64,000 nt of DNA from Stappia indica (GTDB taxonomy: Bacteria; Pseudomonadota; Alphaproteobacteria; Rhizobiales; Stappiaceae), in assembly GCF_001696535.1 (NCBI RefSeq), contig NZ_MBQE01000002.1, forward strand, positions 620,001 to 684,000. The letters are read 5' to 3'. The notes beneath the pieces were generated by a model. It was not told the DNA's origin. It made no database searches and was given only the letters and a program-made list of their open reading frames with translations. Both the position numbers and the translations under genes were made by a program. Below, in pieces: positions 57,665 through 64,000 of this stretch. The number at the start of each line of letters is the position of its first letter. Position 1 is the first letter of the stretch.

Positions 57665-58665
57665 CAGGCGGCCTCCCCGAGAAGCTGGCCGGCATGGTGG
57701 CAGGCACTGGAACGTCCGTTGCCGAGGTCCACCGGATCGGGCCGCGTCGAGCGGCAGATATCGGTGGCCAGCGGGCAACGCGGATGGAAGGCGCAGCCGG
57801 AGGGCGGCGAGGCGGCGCTTGCCGGTTCGCCGAGGTCGGCGACCGGCTGCCGTCCCGGCCGGATGCGCGGGATGGAGGCGAGCAGCAGGCGCGTGTAGGG
57901 ATGCGCCGGCTTTTCGAAGATGGCGGCCTTGGGGGCCGTCTCGACGATGCGGCCGAGATACATGACGGCGACACGGTCGGAGATGTGCCGCACGACACCG
58001 AGATCGTGAGAAATGAACAGCATCGAGATGCCGCTGTCGCGCTGCAGGTCCTTGATGAGGTTGAGCACCTGCGCCTGGATCGACACGTCGAGTGCGGAGA
58101 CCGCCTCGTCGGCGATGACGAGGCGCGGCTCGACAATCATCACCCTTGCGATGCCGATGCGCTGGCGCTGGCCGCCGGAGAACTCGTGCGGGTAGCGGGT
58201 CATCACCTTCGGATCGAGGCCGACCTTCACCAGTGTGTCGGCGATGCGGGCGCGCACCTCCTCGCGGGTACGGGCAAGGCCGTGGATGCGCACGGGCTCG
58301 GCCAGCGTCTGCTCAATGGTGAGGCGCGGATTGAGCGAGGCGAAGGGGTCCTGGAAGATCATCTGGATCTCACGGCGCAGCGGCCGGAAGGCGCCCGCCG
58401 AAAGCCCCAGAATGTCGCGGCCGCGGAACCGCGCCTCGCCGCTCGTCGCCGGCTCGAGCTTCGTCAGCGTGCGCCCGACCGTGGACTTGCCGCAGCCGCT
58501 CTCGCCGACGATGCCGAGCACCTCGCCCTCGGCAAGGTCGAAGGAGACGCCGTCGACCGCCTTGAGGATGCGCTTGGGGCCCGGCAACACGCCGGTTGAG
58601 GGCGCGCGGAAGGTGAAGTGGGTCTTCAGGTCGCGGACCTGGAGGAGGGGGGCTGCGTCGGTCAT
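57664..58665 (-). CDS. Peptide-type ABC transporter ATP-binding protein (DppF/OppF-like)
   Basis: This 333-residue ATPase has Walker A 'GESGCGKST' near residue 54, signature 'EFSGGQRQRIGIARV', Walker B 'RLVIADEAVSALDVS' and H-loop 'FISHDLGVV'. The C-terminal oligo/dipeptide domain carries the cysteines in '[15 protein letters not shown]' and 'SSACHHAGQ', often an Fe-S site in this class. Walker B has D-E-A instead of D-E-P, as is common for OppF. The start overlaps the upstream ATPase stop (ATGA). Confidence 0.94.
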   Translation of the reverse strand: MTDAAPLLQVRDLKTHFTFRAPSTGVLPGPKRILKAVDGVSFDLAEGEVLGIVGESGCGKSTVGRTLTKLEPATSGEARFRGRDILGLSAGAFRPLRREIQMIFQDPFASLNPRLTIEQTLAEPVRIHGLARTREEVRARIADTLVKVGLDPKVMTRYPHEFSGGQRQRIGIARVMIVEPRLVIADEAVSALDVSIQAQVLNLIKDLQRDSGISMLFISHDLGVVRHISDRVAVMYLGRIVETAPKAAIFEKPAHPYTRLLLASIPRIRPGRQPVADLGEPASAASPPSGCAFHPRCPLATDICRSTRPDPVDLGNGRSSACHHAGQLLGEAA

Positions 58666-59663
58666 GCGTCCGGCTCCAGCGGGTAGTGGCAGCGGGCAAA
58701 ATGGGTGGGCGCGAAGGCGGCGAGCGCCGGCTGGTCGCTGTCGCAACCGGCGCCCGCCCGCGCGCAACGCGGATGGAAGGCGCAGCCGGTGATGGTCTCG
58801 TCGAGCGTCGGGACGCGTCCGGGAATGGCGGACAGCCGGTCGACGTCCTCGTCGGCCTCGGGAATCGAGTCCAGCAGGCCGCGCGTGTAGGGATGGCGCA
58901 TGTCCTGGAAGAGCTCGCGTGCCCCCGCCGTCTCGACCACGCGGCCGCGATACATCACGGCGATGCGGTCGCAGGTCTCGGCGATGACGCCGAGGTCATG
59001 GGAGATCAGCATGACGCCCATGCCGGTGTCCTTCTGCAGCTCGACGATGAGCTTGAGGATCTGCGCCTGTACGGTGACGTCGAGGGCGGTGGTCGGCTCA
59101 TCGGCGATCAGGAGGCGCGGCGAACCGGCGAGCGCCATGGCGATCATCACGCGCTGGCGCTGGCCGCCGGACAGCTGGTGCGGGAAGCTGTCGATGCGCC
59201 CCGCCGGGTCGGGGATGCGGACCATGGTCAGCAGCTCCAGCGCCCGGTCGCGGGCGGCGCGGCGCGACATCGGCTGATGCTCGCGGATCGCTTCGACGAT
59301 CTGGTCGCCGATCCGGTAGACCGGATTGAGCGAGGTCATCGGCTCCTGGAAGATCATCGACATCTCGTTGCCCATGACCGCGCGGCGCTCGCGCGGCGAC
59401 AGGCGCAGGAGATCGCGGCCGCGGAAGAAGATCTCGCCGGCAAGAACGCGCACCGGCGTTCCCTCCAGCAGCCCCATGATGGCGAGCGAGGTGAGGCTCT
59501 TGCCGCAGCCGCTTTCGCCGACGATGCCGAGCGTCTCGCCGGTCGACAGGCTGAGCGAGAGGTCCTGCACCACCGGCAGGATGCCGTCGGGCGTGGCGAC
59601 GCCGAGCGTCAGGCCGCGCATGTCGAGCAACAGGTCGCGTGTGTCTGAATTCGGGCGCGTCAT
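58662..59663 (-). CDS. Peptide-type ABC transporter ATP-binding protein (DppD/OppD-like)
   Basis: This 333-residue ATPase has Walker A 'GESGCGKS' near residue 44, signature '[16 protein letters not shown]', Walker B '[15 protein letters not shown]' and H-loop 'LISHDLGVI', with the C-terminal '[20 protein letters not shown]' tail. It pairs with the following ATPase. One base separates it from the permease stop. Confidence 0.94.
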   Translation of the reverse strand: MTRPNSDTRDLLLDMRGLTLGVATPDGILPVVQDLSLSLSTGETLGIVGESGCGKSLTSLAIMGLLEGTPVRVLAGEIFFRGRDLLRLSPRERRAVMGNEMSMIFQEPMTSLNPVYRIGDQIVEAIREHQPMSRRAARDRALELLTMVRIPDPAGRIDSFPHQLSGGQRQRVMIAMALAGSPRLLIADEPTTALDVTVQAQILKLIVELQKDTGMGVMLISHDLGVIAETCDRIAVMYRGRVVETAGARELFQDMRHPYTRGLLDSIPEADEDVDRLSAIPGRVPTLDETITGCAFHPRCARAGAGCDSDQPALAAFAPTHFARCHYPLEPDA

Positions 59664-59664
59664 C

Positions 59665-60516
59665 TCACACCCCCTTGATGTCGTTGCGGAACCGCGGGTC
59701 GATGCTGTCGCGCAGGGCGTCGCCGACCAGGTTCATGGAAAAGACCGACAGGATGATCAGCGCGCCGGGGAACAGCAGCAGCCAGGAGGCGCGGGTGACG
59801 TAAATGCGCGATTCCGACAGCATGTTGCCCCAGCTCGGCACTTCCGGCGGCAGGCCGAGGCCGAGGAAGTCGAGCGCCGCCGCCTGCAGCTGGGCAAAGG
59901 CGAAGATGAAGCTTGCCTGCACCAGGAGCGGCGAGACGAGGTTCGGCAGGATGTGGCGGAACAGGATGCTGGCATGGCCGGCGCCCGAACAGGTCGCGGC
60001 ATCGACGAAAACCTCGCCCTTGAGCTTCAAGGTCATGCCGAAGAGGATGCGGGCGGTGGTGGTGGCGTAGACGATGCCGATCACGATCACCGTGTTGACG
60101 ACGCTGCGCTCCAGCAGGGTCATCAGAACGAGGGCGAGCAGCAGCGCCGGGAACGCCATCAGCACGTCGACGACGCGCATGATCACATGGCCGAGGCGGT
60201 TGAAATAGGCCGAGACCATGCCGGCAAGGCCGCCGGCGACCAGCGCGACGACGACGCTGCCGATGCCGGTGATAATGGCCATGCGGGCGCCGTAGAGGCT
60301 GCGCGAGAAGCTGTCGCGGCCATAGTGGTCGGTGCCGAACAGGTGCTCGAGACTGGGCGGCGACAGGCGCACGAGCGGGTCGAGCTCGAGCGGGTCGTAG
60401 GGCGCGACGAGCGGGGCGAAGATCGCGGCCAGCGCGACCAGGATCAGCCAGCACAGTCCGGCGGTGGCGAGCCAGCGCCCGCGGAAGATGCGGCCCATGG
60501 TGAGGATCGCGGTCAT
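59665..60516 (-). CDS. Peptide-type ABC transporter permease (DppC-like)
   Basis: This 283-residue inner-membrane protein has the N-terminal OppC/DppC stretch 'PSLEHLFGTDHYGRDSFSRS' near residue 52, a common mark of the family, and the ATPase-contact loop 'EVFVDAATCSGAGHASILFR'. About six hydrophobic segments are visible. It works with the DppB-like permease encoded 43 bases upstream. Confidence 0.94.
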   Translation of the reverse strand: MTAILTMGRIFRGRWLATAGLCWLILVALAAIFAPLVAPYDPLELDPLVRLSPPSLEHLFGTDHYGRDSFSRSLYGARMAIITGIGSVVVALVAGGLAGMVSAYFNRLGHVIMRVVDVLMAFPALLLALVLMTLLERSVVNTVIVIGIVYATTTARILFGMTLKLKGEVFVDAATCSGAGHASILFRHILPNLVSPLLVQASFIFAFAQLQAAALDFLGLGLPPEVPSWGNMLSESRIYVTRASWLLLFPGALIILSVFSMNLVGDALRDSIDPRFRNDIKGV

Positions 60517-60559
60517 GCCTCAGCTCCCTGGCTTTGCGGCTTGAGAGAACGGGTCCGGG

Positions 60560-61507
60560 TCATTTCAGCGACACCCTGGGGTCGAGGCGCGCATAGGCGA
60601 GGTCGACCAGGAGGTTGATGACCATGTAGAGGACGACGATCACCAGAATCACGCCCTGGATGACGGGGTAGTCGCGGCGCAGGATCGACTGCACCACGAG
60701 GCGGCCGATGCCGGGCAGCGAGAAGACGGTTTCGGTCACCACCGCCTCGGAGACGAGGGCGGCGAAGGTGAAGCCGAAGGCGGCGGCGACGGCGATCAGC
60801 GCGTTGCGGAAGACGTGCTTCACCGAGACCTTCCACGGGGCGAGGCCCTTGGCGCGGGCGGTGCGCACATGATCCTCGCGCTGCACGTCGAGCATGGAGG
60901 CGCGCACCAGACGGATGATCAGCGCGGCGTTGGGCGCGGCGAGCGTGAAACTCGGCAGCAGCAGATAGCGCAGGTTCGCGAGCCCGCCGTCGTCGGTCAC
61001 GGACGGGAAGCCGGACGAGGGCAGCCAGCCGAGCGTCACCGAGAAGATCAGGATCAGGTAGAGACCGAGCCAGAAGGTCGGCACGGAGGCGAACAGCATG
61101 GCGCCGCCGGACGTGACCTGGTCGACCCAGGTGCCGCGATAGCTGGCGGCGACGACGCCGATGGGGACGCCGAGAATGACGATCCAGACCATCGTCATCA
61201 GAGCGAGAAGGATCGAGGTCTCCGCACCGTCGGCGATCACCGAGGTGACGGGAACGCGGAAGAAGATCGACGTGCCGAAGTCGCCCTGCAACACGTTGCC
61301 GAGCCATAGCAGGTACTGCGTGTAGAGCGGCTGGTCGAGACCGAGCTCGCGCGTCAGGCTGGCAATTTCCTCGGGCGTGGCGCTATCGCCGAGCAGGACG
61401 GCAGCCGGATCGCCGGGGATCAGGTGCACGAAAAGGAAGACCAGCAGCGAGGCGGCGAGCAGCGTCGGCACGAGCGTCAGCAGTCTCCGCAGGGCATATC
61501 CGAGCAT
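60560..61507 (-). CDS. Peptide-type ABC transporter permease (DppB-like)
   Basis: This 315-residue permease begins 'MLGYALRRLLTLVPTLLAAS' and includes 'LVFLFVHLIPGDPAAVLLGD', the usual DppB/OppB N-terminal segment. 'YVRTARAKG'-type coupling loop appears as 'DHVRTARAKGLAPWKVSVKH', and 'VVTETVFSLPGIGRLVVQSI' is conserved. It is the first permease gene after the binding-protein gene, 116 bases downstream across a large hairpin. Confidence 0.95.
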   Translation of the reverse strand: MLGYALRRLLTLVPTLLAASLLVFLFVHLIPGDPAAVLLGDSATPEEIASLTRELGLDQPLYTQYLLWLGNVLQGDFGTSIFFRVPVTSVIADGAETSILLALMTMVWIVILGVPIGVVAASYRGTWVDQVTSGGAMLFASVPTFWLGLYLILIFSVTLGWLPSSGFPSVTDDGGLANLRYLLLPSFTLAAPNAALIIRLVRASMLDVQREDHVRTARAKGLAPWKVSVKHVFRNALIAVAAAFGFTFAALVSEAVVTETVFSLPGIGRLVVQSILRRDYPVIQGVILVIVVLYMVINLLVDLAYARLDPRVSLK

Positions 61508-61551
61508 GAGCGTGACTTTCCGCGAAATGTCGGGAGGCGGCCAGCCCGCCC

Positions 61552-61600
61552 CCGGCCTGTTGCGAGTGTCGTCCGTCGGACGGACTTTCGCAAAGGCCGG
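61552..61600 (-). other. Large hairpin between binding-protein and permease genes
   Basis: CCGGCC (61552-61557) pairs with GGCCGG (61595-61600), then TTGCGA (61560-61565) with TCGCAA (61588-61593), then GTCCG (61571-61575) with CGGAC (61581-61585) around a 5-base loop. The stem is nearly continuous over about 49 bases. There is no T-run, so it fits RNA stabilisation or attenuation after the binding-protein gene. Confidence 0.65.
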
Positions 61601-61623
61601 AGGGGGACGACGGGATCTTCGCG

Positions 61624-63165
61624 TTACTTCGAGACGTTCCAGAAGTGCGGCCAGATCAGGGTTGCTTCGCCGAGGCCCTTAAGCGCCGGGGAGGCAATGT
61701 TGTAGGTGTAGATGTCGCCCGTCTTCATGGTCGGGACCTGCTCGTAGACGAGCGCCTGCAGCTCGCCCCACAGCTTCTGCCGCTCCGCCGGATCGGCCGA
61801 GGCGGTGAACTTCTCCGACAGCGCGGTCTTTTCCGGGGTGGCCCACCAGCCGGGGTAGTTGGGGTTCATCACCGAGATCAGGATCGGATCCGGCACGAAG
61901 CCGTGATGGGTGAAGAACAGGTCCCACTGGTCCGGCTCGCCGCGCTTCTTGATGAGCGTTGCCCAGTCGTAGACCTGCAGGTCGATGTTGAAGCCGGCCT
62001 GGGCGAGCTGCTTGGTGTAGACGATCGCCGTGTCGTAGTGGAACGGGTAGTTGGTCGACACCATGAACTTGATCGGCTCGCCGTTGTAGCCGGCTTCCTT
62101 GGCCAGCTCCTTCGCCGCGGCCGCATCGCCCTTGCTGAAGTTGTCAGCGCCGGATTCAGTGTACCAGACATTGCCCTGCGGCATGAACGAGCCGTTGGCA
62201 CGCCACAGCTTTTCCGGGCCGATGGAGACCTGGAGCGCCGGCGTCTTGTTGATGGCCGTCTGGATGGCGCGGCGCAGGGCGAAATTCTCCTTCAGCGGGC
62301 CTTCCTTGGAGTTCATGAAGACCAAGCCGAAGATCGGGCCGCCGTTCAGGATCGTCGTGACGTCCGGGCTTGCATCGAGGGCATCGAAGAGGTCGCCCGG
62401 GATGTTCTCGGCATAGTCGTAGTCGCCGGCCTGCAGGCCGCTGACGCGGGTGCCGACGTCGGGGACAGGGATGAAGCGCAGCGCATCGAACTCGGCCTTG
62501 CGGGTGCCGCCATAGCCGTTCGGCTCGCCTTCCGGCGAATCGTAGTCGTCGAAGCGGACGAGCTCGACATGGCGGTTGGGCTGCCACTCGCCGAAGCGAT
62601 AGGGGCCGGTGCCGATGTAGTTTTCCGGTGCGATCGGCTCCTTGCCGGCACCTTCCATCACGGAGGCGGGATAGATCGCCGGGCCGCCATTGATGAAGGC
62701 CAGCAGGTTCTTCCAGGGGCCGAACGGCTGCTTCAGGCGCAGCGTGACCTCATGGTCGCCGGTCGCTTCGATGCTGTCGACATTCGAGAACAGCAGGCTG
62801 CCGCGCGAACCGAACTCGCCCCAGCGCTTCAGCGAGGCAACGACGTCGGCCGAGGTCATGTCGGTGCCGTTGTGGAAGGTCACGTCCTTGCGCAGGGTGA
62901 TGACGATGGTGCGCCCGTCATCCTCCAGCCGGTCGCTCTCGGCCAGAAGCGGCACCGGCGAGTTGCTGGCGTCGAAGGTGTAGAGACCCTCGAACATGTG
63001 GTGGGCGATGGTCGTCGACAGGTCCGAGGTGACGACGTGCTGGTCGAGGCTGGGCGGCTCGCCGACCGTGGCGTAGCGCAGGGTGCCGGCCGCGAAGGCG
63101 GTGCTGGCCATGGATGTCGCGATCGCCGCGGCGAACACGGTTTTCCAGCGGGTGTTCCGAAACAT
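61624..63165 (-). CDS. ABC transporter substrate-binding protein, family 5 (peptide type, DppA-like)
   Basis: This 513-residue periplasmic protein has a signal peptide (cleavage near S-T-A-F-A-A, residue 26). Family-5 features are 'LRYATVGEPPSLDQHVVTSD' at the mature start, 'YIGTGPYRFGEWQPNRHVEL' and 'FALRRAIQTAINK'. It may bind dipeptides, opines or other amides. The ATG at 63165 is chosen from the signal peptide and AGGAGTG just upstream; the open frame further upstream is unrelated. It heads a seven-gene operon and is divergent from ridA. Confidence 0.94.
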   Translation of the reverse strand: MFRNTRWKTVFAAAIATSMASTAFAAGTLRYATVGEPPSLDQHVVTSDLSTTIAHHMFEGLYTFDASNSPVPLLAESDRLEDDGRTIVITLRKDVTFHNGTDMTSADVVASLKRWGEFGSRGSLLFSNVDSIEATGDHEVTLRLKQPFGPWKNLLAFINGGPAIYPASVMEGAGKEPIAPENYIGTGPYRFGEWQPNRHVELVRFDDYDSPEGEPNGYGGTRKAEFDALRFIPVPDVGTRVSGLQAGDYDYAENIPGDLFDALDASPDVTTILNGGPIFGLVFMNSKEGPLKENFALRRAIQTAINKTPALQVSIGPEKLWRANGSFMPQGNVWYTESGADNFSKGDAAAAKELAKEAGYNGEPIKFMVSTNYPFHYDTAIVYTKQLAQAGFNIDLQVYDWATLIKKRGEPDQWDLFFTHHGFVPDPILISVMNPNYPGWWATPEKTALSEKFTASADPAERQKLWGELQALVYEQVPTMKTGDIYTYNIASPALKGLGEATLIWPHFWNVSK

Positions 63166-63393
63166 TCCACTCCTCCAAATACAGGGTCCTCTGGGTAGCC
63201 CGAATGGGCTACACGAGCAGGCGACGTGCAGTCGCCGGCCGTGCAGCCATCCCACGATCTGCCGTGTCTGCGCCGGCTGTTCGTTGTGTAAAAAATTTTC
63301 ATAATCTGCCGAAACTGTCAAACGGGAATTTGAGTTTCCCGCCAAACCGCGGTAGATAATGAAAGAAACTTTCATAAGCAGCTGAGGATTTCC
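63166..63393. promoter_or_regulatory. Divergent promoter region with palindromic operators
   Basis: ATGAAAG-AAA-CTTTCAT at 63359-63375 is a perfect 7-bp-arm palindrome that overlaps a good -10 box, GATAAT (63355-63360), for ridA. A second dyad, CGGGAA (63323-63328) and TTCCCG (63336-63341), lies upstream. A/T-rich dyads with GAAA and TTTC arms are typical for RpiR-type regulators, and such a gene follows ridA, so it is the likely ligand-responsive repressor or activator here. Confidence 0.6.
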
Positions 63394-63783
63394 ATGACCA
63401 AGGGCATCACCCGTCACGACACCGCCGACCTCGCAGCCGGCGGTCAGAAGCGTCCGTTCGCCAAGGCCGTCATGGCCGGCGGGTTCGTCTATGTCTCCGG
63501 TCAGGTGCCGGTCGAAGGAGGCGAGATCATCACCGGCGGCATCGTCGCGCAGACTGAAAAGGTGATCGAGAACATCAAGTCGGTGCTGGCGCTGGCGGGC
63601 TGCGGACTGGAGCATGTGGTCAAGGTCAATGTCTGGCTGGACGATGCGCGCGACTTCTCCAGCTTCAACGCCGTGTTCGAGCGGCATTTCGGAGCCCACC
63701 CTCCGGCACGTTCCACGGTGCAGTCGCCGTTGATGGTGGATGCGAAGGTCGAGATGGATGTCATCGCCTACAAAGCCGATTAA
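63394..63783 (+). CDS. RidA family protein (reactive enamine/imine deaminase)
   Basis: This 129-residue protein has 'GGFVYVSGQVPVEGG', 'EKVIENIKSVLALAGCGLEH' and 'PPARSTVQSPLMVDAKVEMD'. Arg106 and Glu120 match the key residues of RidA/YjgF, which hydrolyse 2-aminoacrylate and related imines to keto acids. It is transcribed away from the peptide ABC/PLP-enzyme operon across a shared control region, and precedes the RpiR gene by 46 bases. It may clear enamines formed by the D-serine-dehydratase-like enzyme. Confidence 0.92.
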   Translation: MTKGITRHDTADLAAGGQKRPFAKAVMAGGFVYVSGQVPVEGGEIITGGIVAQTEKVIENIKSVLALAGCGLEHVVKVNVWLDDARDFSSFNAVFERHFGAHPPARSTVQSPLMVDAKVEMDVIAYKAD

Positions 63784-63829
63784 TCTCGCTCCGCAGACCG
63801 GGGCGGATGGCAAGGAAGGGGCCGGGGGC

Positions 63830-64000
63830 GTGGCCAAGGTGATCGACATCATCGCGCAGCTCAGGCAGCTCGACGGCGCCTTCCCCAAGCGCGAGCAGCG
63901 TGTTGCCGACTACGTGCTGGCGAACCTGGAGACCATCGCCTACCAGCGCCAGAGCGAGATCGCCCAGGGCGCCGGCGTGTCCGATGCCACGGTCAACCGG
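63830..64000 (+). CDS. MurR/RpiR family transcriptional regulator, N-terminal part (cut by window end)
   Basis: The frame from GTG 63830 is open to the last base and encodes 57 residues that match the N-terminal HTH of RpiR regulators: 'FPKREQRVADYVLANLETIA' and 'QSEIAQGAGVSDATVNR'. AAGGAAGGGG lies about 10 bases before the GTG; the ATG at 63807 is in another frame. The missing part should contain a SIS sugar-isomerase-like effector domain. It is probably the regulator of ridA and the divergent peptide-transporter operon. Confidence 0.85.
   Translation, partial: MAKVIDIIAQLRQLDGAFPKREQRVADYVLANLETIAYQRQSEIAQGAGVSDATVNR

Overview
The window is high-GC, densely packed, single-chromosome-style DNA from an alphaproteobacterium. 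The gene families (TRAP, TTT and ABC uptake operons with LysR, GntR and RpiR regulators, an HWE histidine kinase, a CspA-type protein and arsRCH) suggest a metabolically versatile member of the Hyphomicrobiales, perhaps close to Stappiaceae. That placement is inferred from style, not from a marker gene. I see no rRNA, tRNA, CRISPR array, transposase or integrase. The only stretch over 300 bp without a credible gene is about 38748-39866.

Layout. (1) 153-6291, plus: a tripartite tricarboxylate transporter (TctC-TctB-TctA), a Gfo/Idh/MocA oxidoreductase and a two-domain 3-dehydroshikimate dehydratase (QuiC type), probably a hydroaromatic acid uptake and catabolism operon. (2) 6299-11901: a TAXI-TRAP transporter with an AtuA-type protein and a separate small AtuA-like domain protein, divergent from a LysR regulator. 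(3) 11905-28674: a class III CoA transferase with a methyltransferase; a CitE-type lyase; a branched-chain-amino-acid-type ABC transporter with a periplasmic cyclase-family protein, an aldehyde dehydrogenase and an SDR; a Zn alcohol dehydrogenase with a LysR regulator; and an acyl-CoA dehydrogenase, MmgE/PrpD protein and mesaconyl-CoA-hydratase-like protein. Three of the promoter regions here share the motif GCTATTG-N7-CTAT, so the block looks like one regulon for an organic acid that is activated to a CoA thioester, desaturated, hydrated and cleaved.

(4) 28923-37710, a phosphorus/arsenic-themed block: an Afu/Fbp-type ABC transporter with an inositol-monophosphatase-family phosphatase, a divergent Na/Pi cotransporter with a PhoU-like tail, and arsR-arsC-arsH. 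(5) 37839-43624: an orphan LysR gene, a gene-free pyrimidine-rich kilobase with repeated motifs, a TetR regulator with tandem operators driving an NTF2-like and a VOC protein, a cold-shock gene, and an HWE kinase/response regulator pair. (6) 43684-55072: a 10.4-kb uronate operon (uxaC, DctPQM TRAP, kdgF, kduI, kduD, uxuB, uxuA, uxaA) divergent from its GntR regulator. It should bring hexuronates and unsaturated uronates to 2-keto-3-deoxygluconate. (7) 55098-64000: a peptide-type ABC transporter (five genes) with an M81 peptidase-family protein and a D-threonine-aldolase-like PLP enzyme, divergent from RidA and an RpiR-type regulator cut off by the window end.

The window therefore carries seven different uptake systems, each paired with its own catabolic enzymes and mostly with its own regulator. 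Four of the six solute-binding-protein genes are followed directly by a long perfect or near-perfect hairpin before the permease genes, which fits higher expression of the binding protein than of the membrane parts.
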